Shown here: positions 1 through 8,536 of the stretch, one piece after another
How positions within the stretch are numbered: position 1 is the first letter of the stretch
Layout: every line of letters begins with the position of its first letter
Assembly (NCBI RefSeq): GCF_020911945.1
Contig: NZ_CP087135.1
Coordinates: 3,026,001 to 3,090,000 of the forward strand
DNA length: 64,000 bases
Reading direction: 5' to 3'
Origin: Flavobacterium galactosidilyticum
GTDB lineage: Bacteria > Bacteroidota > Bacteroidia > Flavobacteriales > Flavobacteriaceae
Translations under genes and position numbers: made by a program
Notes under the pieces: generated by a model
Seen by the model: the letters and a program-made list of their open reading frames with translations, nothing else
The model's database searches: none
Told to the model about the DNA's origin: nothing

Positions 1-253
1 AAACTTAAGCAAAAGAATATCATTCTTTACCGCAAGAAAGTAGTTATTGTTTAGCAATCAACTAAATTTAAATATTTTTGTATTAAATTTGGTAGAGACC
101 GTCCATAAAAAAATACTACACCACAAATACAAGGCTGTTAACCATTAACGATTTATTAGATCGAGATTACACTTATCAACAAATTGAGCTTAGAAAACAG
201 GAATAATATACTGTTTCCTTACTATAGACTCCTAATTAAAGAACTTCGTTCTA
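1..253. other. Left-edge intergenic region, possibly with the tail of an upstream gene
   Basis: Frame 1 is open from base 1 to a TAG at 52-54 (17 codons, Lys-rich), so the last residues of an upstream plus-strand gene could lie here, but 17 codons is too little to judge. The rest of the stretch is AT-rich, has no RNA gene that I recognise, and appears to be the upstream region of the PLP-enzyme gene starting at 254. Confidence 0.3.
47..80 (+). promoter_or_regulatory. Candidate Bacteroidota-type promoter
   Basis: TTG at 47-49 and TATTTTTG at 73-80 match the TTG / TAnnTTTG pattern of the Bacteroidota primary sigma factor with a 23-nt spacer. It would give a leader of roughly 165 nt before the PLP-enzyme start at 254, which is long, so this is only a candidate. 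Confidence 0.35.
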
Positions 254-2350
254 ATGAACGTATTAAATATAATATCTATGACAAACAACATTCTAATTGA
301 AAATCAATACAATAGAACTAGTTTATTCGAAAAGGAAAATGTAAACTACTTGGTTCGCGTTTTAAAAAGATTTAATACTGTACCTAAAGTAAATAATATC
401 AATATTATTACCTCTACTACTGAGCCTACTATTTTTAAAATTATACCAAACAAATCGATAATTATTGGTTCGGCTTTTTTGAATCAACCGGTTTTAGCTT
501 TGGTTTATTTAAGATATGGTATTGAATGGCAGCTATGGTATAAAGCGTTGAACAGCGACAAAAAAGACACTGTATTGTGCGACATTGCTGCGCTTGAAGT
601 GACTCGAATATTTTACAAATTATTACCTAAAAATGACAAAGAAAAATTAGAAAAACTTGATTATTTTTTGATCAATTTGATTAAAAATGAAAGTGATTTA
701 AGTACAGAATGTTCCTTAAAACATGAAGGTTTACAGAGTTTTCATGGATTGCAAACTTTAGAAAATAACTGTAAAGAATCGTGGAAGCCAATAATCGAAA
801 ATCTTGCTAAACCAACCGAATATTTATTAATGGCCGGAGGTGATCTTAGATTGAATATTGACGAAATTGAATTATTAAATAAATACGGATGTCGACCATT
901 TCCTAGACCAGATGCGTTTACTTTTGCCTCTTCAACTGCATCGAGTGTTTCTAATTTTGCGTTTGATAAAACAGATAAAGTGAGAAGTATTTTAATTAAT
1001 AATAGTTTAAAAAACGGGTTTAAAAAAGCCACAATAGACTTTTCTCAATTACTGAAAGATAACCTTCGAAAAATATTCAAACTAAATGATGAATGTGAAA
1101 TAATATTTTCACCATCAGGCACCGACTCATCTCTTCAAATTGCAGCCATAACTCAGATCATGTCCGATAAAGAAATTACTCATATTTTAGTAGCTTCAGA
1201 TGAAACAGGTAGTGGTGTTGCTTCGGCATTAAAAGGATGTCATTTTGAAAACACAACGGCTTTAAATTATCCAGTTAAAAAAGGCGATAGAATTGAAGGT
1301 TTTAGAGATGTCAATTTGATTAAAATTCCTTTTAGAGATGCAAACGGAGCATTAAAATCATCCACTCAATTAGACGAAGAAGTCTTTAATGCCGTTTTTA
1401 AAACTAGTGAATTAGGCAGACATGTTGTATTACATACGATGGATCAATCTAAATTGGGGTATCAATCACCTAGTGATGAATTTATTAAAAAATTGAATAG
1501 CCTCAAAAAGTTATCAATGCAAATCATTGTAGATGGCTCACAACTGAGATTAGACCCAAAAGACATCCAAAATTATTTAAGTAAAGGATATATTGTTACC
1601 ATTACAGGAAGTAAATACTTTACTGGCCCACCTTATTGCGGCGCATTAATTTTGCCTAAAAACGTAGCTAAAGTAATAAGTTCAGCAAAAACTACGCTGC
1701 CAAAAGGTTTAACCCAATATTACAATCATTCTGATTGGCCCACTTCTTGGTCTTGTTCAAATGACTTATCAGACGGATATAATTACGGTTCCTATATGCG
1801 TTGGAATGCTGCCATAGTAGAAATGGACAGATACTATAAAACACCAATATTATATCGAAACATGGGAATTGAAATGTTCTGTAATTTTGTCGAAGACTCC
1901 ATAAAAGATGCAGGTTTCTTAGTACCTATTTATGGCGATGAAACCAAAACTAATGCTTACCATAGTAAAGAATTTGGAATTAGAAACATTCGCACCATTT
2001 TCCCTTTCTTTATTCTTAAAAACAATGTAGCATTGTCAGTTGATAATGTTAAGAAACTTTATACTTTATTAAATTCGGATCTGTCCGATAAGTTTGCAGA
2101 TTCTTCTATAGAAATTATTCGACTCGCTGCTCAAAAATGTCATATAGGGCAAGCTGTGGAAGTAAAATACAGTAATGATATTGAAAGTGCTGTTTTAAGA
2201 ATGAGTTTGGGTGCAAGAGTTATTTCAGAAAGTTGGGTCAACAGAGATATCAGTCTATTCTTTAGGAATATCGAATTACAAATGAATCAAATTACGATTA
2301 TCATTAAAAAGATAGAATTAATAATCAACACTCCTGATCTTTTGAACTAA
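254..2350 (+). CDS. Large fold-type I PLP-dependent enzyme, substrate unknown
   Basis: The 698-residue protein has an aminotransferase-class-V-like core from about residue 210. SPSGTDSS near 285 resembles a PLP-phosphate loop, Asp427 in VDGSQLRL should bind the pyridine nitrogen, and Lys454 in TGSKYFTGPP is the expected Schiff-base lysine. The first 200 residues are a separate mostly helical region that I cannot assign. There is no signal peptide or membrane segment, so it is probably cytosolic. At 698 aa it is far longer than ordinary class V enzymes (about 350-450 aa). An in-frame ATG at 278 is an alternative start. It is transcribed alone and converges on the CBS-like cysteine synthase gene. 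The fold is well supported; the reaction is not, and I do not recognise the family. Confidence 0.8.
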   Translation: MNVLNIISMTNNILIENQYNRTSLFEKENVNYLVRVLKRFNTVPKVNNINIITSTTEPTIFKIIPNKSIIIGSAFLNQPVLALVYLRYGIEWQLWYKALNSDKKDTVLCDIAALEVTRIFYKLLPKNDKEKLEKLDYFLINLIKNESDLSTECSLKHEGLQSFHGLQTLENNCKESWKPIIENLAKPTEYLLMAGGDLRLNIDEIELLNKYGCRPFPRPDAFTFASSTASSVSNFAFDKTDKVRSILINNSLKNGFKKATIDFSQLLKDNLRKIFKLNDECEIIFSPSGTDSSLQIAAITQIMSDKEITHILVASDETGSGVASALKGCHFENTTALNYPVKKGDRIEGFRDVNLIKIPFRDANGALKSSTQLDEEVFNAVFKTSELGRHVVLHTMDQSKLGYQSPSDEFIKKLNSLKKLSMQIIVDGSQLRLDPKDIQNYLSKGYIVTITGSKYFTGPPYCGALILPKNVAKVISSAKTTLPKGLTQYYNHSDWPTSWSCSNDLSDGYNYGSYMRWNAAIVEMDRYYKTPILYRNMGIEMFCNFVEDSIKDAGFLVPIYGDETKTNAYHSKEFGIRNIRTIFPFFILKNNVALSVDNVKKLYTLLNSDLSDKFADSSIEIIRLAAQKCHIGQAVEVKYSNDIESAVLRMSLGARVISESWVNRDISLFFRNIELQMNQITIIIKKIELIINTPDLLN

Positions 2351-2407
2351 ATATAAAAGGACAAGCTGTTAGCGAGCCTTTAAAAAGATATGTCTAATGT
2401 TAAAATT

Positions 2408-2447
2408 AAATTGCCCCCAAAAAAGTGATACTATTTGGGGGCAATTT
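2408..2447. terminator. Bidirectional hairpin terminator
   Basis: Perfect 14-bp inverted repeat (arms 2408-2421 and 2434-2447, core TTGCCCCC / GGGGGCAA) with A/T-rich flanks, between the convergent PLP-enzyme and cysteine-synthase genes. It can serve both strands. Confidence 0.8.
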
Positions 2448-2478
2448 ATTAATGGGACTTTATATCTAAAAATATAAA

Positions 2479-3519
2479 TTATTTTATAAATTCAATTTTT
2501 TGAGCTTCTTCTTGATTAATGCTATCAAAGAAACCTTGTTCATTCATCCAATCATCACTAAATACTTTACTCATATAGCGAGAGCCATGATCTGGAAAAA
2601 CAGCAATAACATTACTGCTTTCGTCAAATTCGCCTTCTTCAGCATATTGTTTGATTGCCTGCATTACTGCTCCCGAGGTGTAGCCAACAAACAAACCTTC
2701 TTTTCTAGTTATTTCTCTTGCTGAATGCGCACTTTCTTCATCAGTAACTTTCATAAACTTATCAATTACATCAAAATCTGTAGCTGATGGAATTAAATTT
2801 TTCCCTAAACCTTCGATTCTGTATGGATAAATTTCCTCGCTATCAAATTCTTTGGTTTCGTGATACTTTTTTAGTACTGATCCAAAAGCATCAACACCAA
2901 GAATTCTGATATTTGGATTTTGTTCCTTTAAGTATTTTGCTATACCTGAAATAGTTCCTCCAGTACCGCTGCAAGCGACAAGATGCGTTATTAGACCATT
3001 AGTTTGATTCCAAATTTCTGGTCCGGTAGATTTATAATGTGCATCAATATTCAACTGATTAAAATATTGATTGATGTAAACAGACCCTTTCGTTTCTTCG
3101 TGCAAACGTTTTGCTACATTGTAATAAGAACGTTCGTCATCAGCAGATACGTGTGCTGGACAAACATACACTTTAGCCCCTAAGCTGCGAAGCATATCTA
3201 TTTTATCTTTAGAGGATTTAGAACTAACGGCAAGAATGCAATTATATCCCTTAATGATACTAACCATCGCTAAACTAAAACCCGTATTACCAGAGGTGGT
3301 TTCGATTATTGTATCTCCCGGAGATAAAATACCTCTTTTTTCTGCTTCTTCAATTATGTATAAAGCAATTCTATCTTTTGACGAATGTCCCGGATTAAAA
3401 GCTTCTACCTTGGCATAGAAATTACCTTTTAACTCTTCAGTAACTTTATTTAGCTTAATAAGTGGAGTGTCTCCTATTAATTCTAAAACATTATTGTAGG
3501 CGTTTATTTCTTTTTTCAT
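2479..3519 (-). CDS. PLP-dependent cysteine synthase / cystathionine beta-synthase-like enzyme
   Basis: Fold-type II PLP enzyme of 346 aa. [10 protein letters not shown] lies near 14-23, Lys48 in NPGHSSKDR is the Schiff-base lysine, TSGNTG at 75-80 binds the substrate carboxylate, and a Gly-rich GTGGTISG loop binds the PLP phosphate. The C-terminal [18 protein letters not shown] resembles the catalytic core of cystathionine beta-synthase (human NYMTKFLSDRWM) rather than CysK, and the protein is about 35 aa longer than CysK. The CBS regulatory domains are absent. It probably performs beta-replacement on serine, O-acetylserine or homocysteine-linked substrates; which one cannot be read from the sequence. 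A second, CysM-type synthase lies at 61671-62558. Confidence 0.88.
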   Translation of the reverse strand: MKKEINAYNNVLELIGDTPLIKLNKVTEELKGNFYAKVEAFNPGHSSKDRIALYIIEEAEKRGILSPGDTIIETTSGNTGFSLAMVSIIKGYNCILAVSSKSSKDKIDMLRSLGAKVYVCPAHVSADDERSYYNVAKRLHEETKGSVYINQYFNQLNIDAHYKSTGPEIWNQTNGLITHLVACSGTGGTISGIAKYLKEQNPNIRILGVDAFGSVLKKYHETKEFDSEEIYPYRIEGLGKNLIPSATDFDVIDKFMKVTDEESAHSAREITRKEGLFVGYTSGAVMQAIKQYAEEGEFDESSNVIAVFPDHGSRYMSKVFSDDWMNEQGFFDSINQEEAQKIEFIK

Positions 3520-3565
3520 AAAAAAATAGTTAGTCGTAGCTAATTTTATTTAAGCACGAACGATG

Positions 3566-3573
3566 CAAATTTA
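3566..3573 (-). promoter_or_regulatory. Candidate -7 box of the CBS-like synthase gene
   Basis: The minus strand reads TAAATTTG, a full match to TAnnTTTG, about 47 nt before the ATG at 3519. No convincing TTG lies 17-23 nt further upstream, so it is supported by the -7 box alone. Confidence 0.4.
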
Positions 3574-3587
3574 ACAAAAAAAAGTTA

Positions 3588-5723
3588 TTACTTTTTTATT
3601 TGTTCTAAATCTAATAAAAAAGCGTACTCCTTAGCTAATTCCTTCAACGCTTCAAATCGTCCTGAAGCCCCACCGTGACCAGCATCCATATTAGTATTTA
3701 GGTACAAAACAGTATCATTAGTTTTTTGAGTTCTTAATTTTGCAACCCACTTTGCAGGCTCCCAATATTGTACTTGTGAATCATGAAGCCCTGTAGAAAC
3801 ATACATATTTGGATAATTTTGAGCTTTTACATTGTCATAAGGAGAGTAAGACAGCATATAATCATAGTATTTTTTAATATTTGGATTTCCCCATTCGTCA
3901 TACTCTCCCGTTGTAAGCGGAATAGTATCATCTAGCATAGTATTTATTACATCCACAAAAGGAACTTGAGCGATAACACCATTATATAGTTCAGGAGCAC
4001 TGTTGACCACAACTCCCATTAGTAATCCACCTGCAGATCCACCTTCAGCATATAAATGTTTAGGGGAACTATATTTTTCGTTTATTAAAAATTTAGAACA
4101 GTCGATATAATCCGTAAACGTATTTTTCTTTTTTAACAACTTACCATCCTCATACCATTGTCTGCCCAAATCCTCACCACCGCGTATGTGCGCAATTGCA
4201 AAAACAAAACCTCTGTCTAAAATAGATAATCTTGTAGATGAAAAGTAAGTATCCATAGTAACACCGTACGAACCATATGCGTAAAGTAGCAAAGGATTTT
4301 CCCCATCTTTTTTCAATCCTTTTTTGTAAACCATAGAGATAGGAACTTTGGTACCATCAGTTGCAGTAGCCCAAACACGTTCTTCTATATAATTATTTTT
4401 ATCAAATTTACCTCCTAGAACTTGCTGCTCCTTTTTAACTTCCTTTTCCTTAGTTCTCATGTTAAAATCAATCACTGAAGCAGGAGTTGCTAATGATTGA
4501 TAACTGTAACGTACTATTTCTGTATCAAAATCTACATTTGTAGTCGTCCCAGCGCTGTAGGTTTCGCTTCCAAAAGGCAAGTAATACTCTCCTTCTCCAC
4601 TCCATGGAATTATGCGAATGTGATTCAATCCGTTAGAGCGTTCTTCAACTACTAGATAATTACTAAAGATCTCGATATCTTCTAGAAGCACGTCATCGCG
4701 ATGCGGAATTACTTCGGTCCAATTCTCTTTTGTAGTAGCATTTTCCGGCGTTTTCATCAGTTTAAAATTAGTCGCTTTATCTTTATTAGTCAAGATATAA
4801 AACGAATCTCCAAAATGAGAAATACTATATTCTAAACCGCGAACTCTTTTTTGAAAAACATCAAATTTACCATCAGGATTATCTGAATTTAGTATTCGGT
4901 ATTCAGTAGTTAGCGTACTACCTGAACCAATTACTATATATTTTCTTGACTTTTCTTTACCTACCGAAACGTCGAATGTATCATCTTTTTCATGAAATAC
5001 AAGTATATCATTTGATGAATCAGTATCTAATTTATGTTTAAAAACCTTGTCAGATCGAAGCGTCACTTCATCTTGCTTCGTGTAAAACAACGTTTTATTG
5101 TCATTAGCCCAAACTGAGCTTCCTGTAGCATTCTCTATCTTATCAGAAAGAATTTCACCAGTAGTAAGGTTCTTTATTTGAATAGTATAAATACGTCTTC
5201 CAACGGTATCACTACCAAAACTTACAAAATTATTATCAGGACTTATACTTAAACCTCCTAATTTAAAATAGGCATGTCCGATTGACATCTCGTTACAATT
5301 GAATAAAATCTCCTCTTTTGCATCTAGACTTCCCCTTTTTCTTGAATAAATAGGATAATCTTTCCCGGTTTCAAAACGAGTGATGTAATAATATCCATTA
5401 TATAAATAAGGGACAGACTCATCATCTTCCTTAATACGCGATTTCATTTCTTCATACAGATCTTTTTGAAAACCCTTCGTGTCAGCAGTCATTGTGTCGT
5501 AATACGTGTTTTCTTGATTCAAATAATCAATAACCTCGGGATTTTCGCGATCATTCAACCAGAAATAATTATCAACTCTTTTTATTTTATGTGTTTCTAA
5601 AGTTTTAGGAATAATTTTAGCGATTGGAGCTACAATATTTTTTGACATTTTTTGTGCTTTAATTTTAGTGTATGAAGCTACAAAAATAAGACAAAGGGAA
5701 GTTAAGATGAGCTTATTTTTCAT
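3588..5723 (-). CDS. ptrB: Secreted oligopeptidase B (S9A prolyl oligopeptidase family)
   Basis: Serine peptidase that cleaves short peptides after basic residues. A signal peptide covers about residues 1-23 (Lys-Asn-Lys start, hydrophobic core, ending KAQ), so it is exported to the periplasm or beyond. A beta-propeller domain occupies roughly 80-430 and the alpha/beta-hydrolase domain follows. The triad is visible: Ser563 in GGSAGG, Asp648 in GLHDSQV and His683 in AGHGGASGR. At 711 aa it fits the family. It starts only 70 bp from the divergent ybaB gene, whose promoter occupies the gap. E. coli PtrB is cytosolic; the exported form is common in Flavobacteriia. Confidence 0.93.
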   Translation of the reverse strand: MKNKLILTSLCLIFVASYTKIKAQKMSKNIVAPIAKIIPKTLETHKIKRVDNYFWLNDRENPEVIDYLNQENTYYDTMTADTKGFQKDLYEEMKSRIKEDDESVPYLYNGYYYITRFETGKDYPIYSRKRGSLDAKEEILFNCNEMSIGHAYFKLGGLSISPDNNFVSFGSDTVGRRIYTIQIKNLTTGEILSDKIENATGSSVWANDNKTLFYTKQDEVTLRSDKVFKHKLDTDSSNDILVFHEKDDTFDVSVGKEKSRKYIVIGSGSTLTTEYRILNSDNPDGKFDVFQKRVRGLEYSISHFGDSFYILTNKDKATNFKLMKTPENATTKENWTEVIPHRDDVLLEDIEIFSNYLVVEERSNGLNHIRIIPWSGEGEYYLPFGSETYSAGTTTNVDFDTEIVRYSYQSLATPASVIDFNMRTKEKEVKKEQQVLGGKFDKNNYIEERVWATATDGTKVPISMVYKKGLKKDGENPLLLYAYGSYGVTMDTYFSSTRLSILDRGFVFAIAHIRGGEDLGRQWYEDGKLLKKKNTFTDYIDCSKFLINEKYSSPKHLYAEGGSAGGLLMGVVVNSAPELYNGVIAQVPFVDVINTMLDDTIPLTTGEYDEWGNPNIKKYYDYMLSYSPYDNVKAQNYPNMYVSTGLHDSQVQYWEPAKWVAKLRTQKTNDTVLYLNTNMDAGHGGASGRFEALKELAKEYAFLLDLEQIKK

Positions 5724-5732
5724 GATTTTTTA

Positions 5733-5763
5733 TTGATTATGACTATGCAATATAGTAAATTTG
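5733..5763 (+). promoter_or_regulatory. ybaB promoter
   Basis: TTG at 5733-5735, a 20-nt spacer, then TAAATTTG at 5756-5763: a near-ideal Bacteroidota promoter. It implies transcription from about 5770, which is why ATG 5794 and not an upstream codon was taken as the ybaB start. Confidence 0.65.
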
Positions 5764-5793
5764 CTTTTTAGTTTAATTTCAAAAAACAGTAAG

Positions 5794-6114
5794 ATGGATT
5801 TAATGGGAATGATGGGTAAACTTAAGGAGACCCAACAAAAAATAGAGGATACAAAAAACCGCTTGGATACGGTTTTGATCGATGAGCAAAGCAATGATGG
5901 TTTATTAAAAGTAACTCTCACTGCTAATAGAGCTATAAAATCAATCACAATTGATGATTCATTATTAGAAGATAAAGATCAATTAGAAGATTATTTGATT
6001 TTAACATTAAACAAAGCGATTGAAAAAGCTACCGATGTAAACCAAACAGAACTTGATGCAGTTACTAAAATGGACATGCCAATGATTCCTGGTATGGAAG
6101 ATTTGTTTAAGTAA
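5794..6114 (+). CDS. ybaB: YbaB/EbfC family nucleoid-associated protein
   Basis: Small DNA-binding protein of 106 aa, the normal family length. It starts [12 protein letters not shown], has the amphipathic helix rich in Gln and Lys (TQQKIEDTK) and the [16 protein letters not shown] strand region, and ends PGMEDLFK. Family members form dimers that coat DNA and are often found next to recR or dnaX; neither gene is nearby here. An upstream TTG-initiated extension to 5761 is rejected because the predicted transcription start lies inside it. It is divergent from ptrB and convergent with ltaE. Confidence 0.88.
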   Translation: MDLMGMMGKLKETQQKIEDTKNRLDTVLIDEQSNDGLLKVTLTANRAIKSITIDDSLLEDKDQLEDYLILTLNKAIEKATDVNQTELDAVTKMDMPMIPGMEDLFK

Positions 6115-6120
6115 TGGTAA

Positions 6121-6168
6121 ATTATGAATTAATGAGTTTTTAAATTAAAAGACTCATTAATTCATAAT
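6121..6168. terminator. Inverted repeat between ybaB and ltaE
   Basis: Perfect 17-bp arms (6121-6137 and 6152-6168, ATTATGAATTAATGAGT and its complement) with a T/A-rich loop, between two convergent genes. It is very AT-rich, so termination strength is uncertain. Confidence 0.55.
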
Positions 6169-6176
6169 TACTAAGT

Positions 6177-7196
6177 TTATAACTTCAATAACGTATCTAA
6201 AACATACGTGTGCATTACTTCTTTATAATCAAGATGGGTCACAATTCGAAGTTTTCCTTGTCCCATGGAACTAATTGAAATATTTTTTTGCTTCAATAAT
6301 TCAATTAAATTCTTTTCGATACAATTTGGAACTAAAGTAAAAATCAAAATATTAGTTTCAACGGGCTCTACTGAAGCAACCCAATTTACTTTCTGTAATA
6401 CTTCTGCTATTTCTTTAGCTCTTCTGTGATCTTCAGCAAGTCGTCTGATGTTATTTTCCAAGGCATAGATTCCGGCTGCTGCCAAATAACCTACTTGACG
6501 CATTCCACCGCCTAATATTTTACGAATGCGCAAAGCTCTATGAATAGTTGCTTTATCCCCCAATAAAACAGAACCAATAGGCGCTCCTAAACCTTTAGAT
6601 AAACAAACGGAAATAGTATCGAATATTTTTCCAAATTCTTTTGGATCTTGATTCTTAGCTACTAAAGCATTCCAAATACGCGCACCATCTAAGTGAAATT
6701 TCAAATCATTAGCGTCGCAAACTTCTTTTATTTTTCGTAGATCTTCTAATTCATAACATGCCCCACCACCTTTATTAGTGGTGTTTTCTACACAAACTAA
6801 ACTAGTTAGTGGACTGTGATAAAACTCTGGATCATTGATCGCACCTGCCACTTGTTCAGCAGTAATCATTCCGCGATTTCCATCTAATAAACAACAAGAA
6901 ACGCCACTATTAAATGAAACTCCGCCACCTTCATAATTGTAAACATGAGCGTATTTGTCAGCTATTAATTGTTCTCCAGGCTGGGTATGCAATTTTATAG
7001 CAGTTTGATTGGCCATTGTCCCTGAAGGAAAAAATAGCCCCGCTTCCATACCAAACATGGCAGCAGTTCTCCCCTCAAGTTCAATAACAGTAGGATCTTG
7101 TTTGTAAACATCATCTCCCACAACAGCGTTTAACATGTGCACTAACATCTCTCGTGAAGGTTTAGTGATGGTATCGCTAACTAAATTTATTTCCAT
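6177..7196 (-). CDS. ltaE: Low-specificity L-threonine aldolase
   Basis: Fold-type I PLP enzyme that splits L-threonine or L-allo-threonine into glycine and acetaldehyde. It begins MEINLVSDTITKPSREM, matching the family's DLRSDT-type start. HLDGARIWNA supplies the pyridine-binding Asp, and Lys201 in LSKGLGAPIGS is the Schiff-base lysine. The 339-aa length is typical. An ATG 12 codons upstream (7232) would add a charged tail absent from the family, so 7196 is preferred. It is divergent from prfB with 89 bp between the starts. Confidence 0.9.
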   Translation of the reverse strand: MEINLVSDTITKPSREMLVHMLNAVVGDDVYKQDPTVIELEGRTAAMFGMEAGLFFPSGTMANQTAIKLHTQPGEQLIADKYAHVYNYEGGGVSFNSGVSCCLLDGNRGMITAEQVAGAINDPEFYHSPLTSLVCVENTTNKGGGACYELEDLRKIKEVCDANDLKFHLDGARIWNALVAKNQDPKEFGKIFDTISVCLSKGLGAPIGSVLLGDKATIHRALRIRKILGGGMRQVGYLAAAGIYALENNIRRLAEDHRRAKEIAEVLQKVNWVASVEPVETNILIFTLVPNCIEKNLIELLKQKNISISSMGQGKLRIVTHLDYKEVMHTYVLDTLLKL

Positions 7197-7233
7197 ATCT
7201 TTATTATTATTTTTGATAAGGACAAGTACCAAC

Positions 7234-7264
7234 TTGCCCCTCCGTAAAAAATTTTCTATTTTTG
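7234..7264 (+). promoter_or_regulatory. prfB promoter
   Basis: TTG at 7234-7236, a 20-nt spacer and TATTTTTG at 7257-7264 match the Bacteroidota consensus. Transcription would begin near 7271, about 15 nt before the prfB ATG at 7286. Confidence 0.7.
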
Positions 7265-7285
7265 TCGCACAAAATTACATAATTT

Positions 7286-8384
7286 ATGACAACTACCGAA
7301 CAAATAAAAGGTATTGTAGAGCGCCTTGGTGCGTTGAGGAGGTATCTTTGACGTTGATGCCAAATTAATTGAAATTTCAAACGAGGAAGAAAAAACTTTT
7401 GCTCCAGACTTTTGGAATAACGCAAAAGATGCTGAAATCATTGTAAAGAATCTCCGAAATAAAAAAAAATGGATTGAAGATTACAACAAAGCAGTCGAAA
7501 TGACTGACGAGCTGCAACTAGCCTATGATTTTTATAAAGAAGGCGAACTAACAACTGATGAATTAGACGAGCAATACACACTGACTCAAACCCACATTGA
7601 AGCAATTGAATTCAAAAATATGCTTTCGGATGAGGGTGATACATTGAGTGCAGTACTTCAAATCACTGCTGGTGCTGGTGGTACCGAGAGCTGCGACTGG
7701 GCTTCTATGCTGATGCGTATGTACATGATGTGGGGTGAAAAATATGGATTCAAAATAAAAGAACTTAACTTTCAAGCTGGTGAGGTTGCAGGAATTAAAA
7801 CGGTAACACTCGAATTTGAAGGTGATTATTCTTTTGGTTACTTAAAAGGTGAAAATGGCGTACACCGTTTAGTACGCATATCCCCTTTTGACAGTAATGC
7901 AAAACGCCATACTTCTTTCGCTTCAGTTTACGTATATCCGCTTGTTGATGATAGTATCGAAATTGATATTAACCCTGCTGATATTGAAATTACAACTTCT
8001 AGATCAAGCGGTGCTGGAGGGCAAAATGTCAATAAGGTAGAAACAAAAGTGCAATTGTTTCACAAACCAACAGGAATTCAAATTCAATGTTCTGAAACGC
8101 GTTCGCAACAAGACAATAGACAACGTGCCATGCAAATGCTGCGCTCTCAATTGTATGAAATTGAACTAAAAAAGAAGCAAGCACAACGTGCTGATATCGA
8201 AGCTGGTAAAATGAAAATTGAGTGGGGATCTCAAATCAGAAATTACGTAATGCAACCGTATAAGTTAGTCAAAGATGTTCGCACTGGCCATGAAACAAGT
8301 AACGTAGATGGCGTGATGAATGGTGAAATTGATGACTTTTTGAAAGCATACTTGATGATGATGGGACAAAAAGAAGAAGAATAA
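7286..8384 (+). CDS. prfB: Peptide chain release factor 2, made by programmed +1 frameshift
   Basis: RF2 releases finished peptides at UGA and UAA codons. The gene is in two frames. Frame 1 runs from ATG 7286 for 21 codons to an in-frame TGA at 7349-7351. After a +1 slip at CTT TGA C, translation resumes with GAC (7350) and continues to 8384, giving about 365 aa, the normal RF2 length. The GGQ catalytic loop is in [11 protein letters not shown] and the conserved [11 protein letters not shown] stretch is present. An apparent ATG at 7500 is internal. Reading through the shift joins [20 protein letters not shown] to [14 protein letters not shown], as expected for RF2. The TGA at the slip site allows autoregulation by RF2 concentration. 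Confidence 0.96.
7337..7352 (+). promoter_or_regulatory. RF2 programmed frameshift signal
   Basis: AGGAGG (7337-7342) acts as an internal Shine-Dalgarno sequence, followed by TAT, the slippery CTT, the TGA stop and a C that weakens termination. The spacing from the Shine-Dalgarno element to the slip codon is the one conserved in bacterial prfB genes. Confidence 0.93.
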
Positions 8385-8414
8385 ATTCCTTTCAAAATAT
8401 AAAATATAATAGCT

Positions 8415-8446
8415 ACCCGAAAGTTTATCTGAACTTTCGGGTTTTA
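8415..8446 (+). terminator. prfB terminator
   Basis: 11-bp perfect stem ACCCGAAAGTT / AACTTTCGGGT (8415-8425, 8432-8442) with a 6-nt loop and a T-rich tail, 30 bp after the prfB stop. Confidence 0.8.
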
Positions 8447-8536
8447 TTTTTCCTTCTCACCAATACTATTTGGAATAAAAATTGTAGTGGTTTTTTACTT
8501 ACATTTACAAAAAGCACTTTCTAATTTTTTATTTCT

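Noticed and set aside
7349..7351. In-frame TGA early in prfB, looking like a broken gene
   Set aside because: It is the conserved programmed frameshift site of release factor 2, with internal AGGAGG and CTT TGA C in correct spacing.
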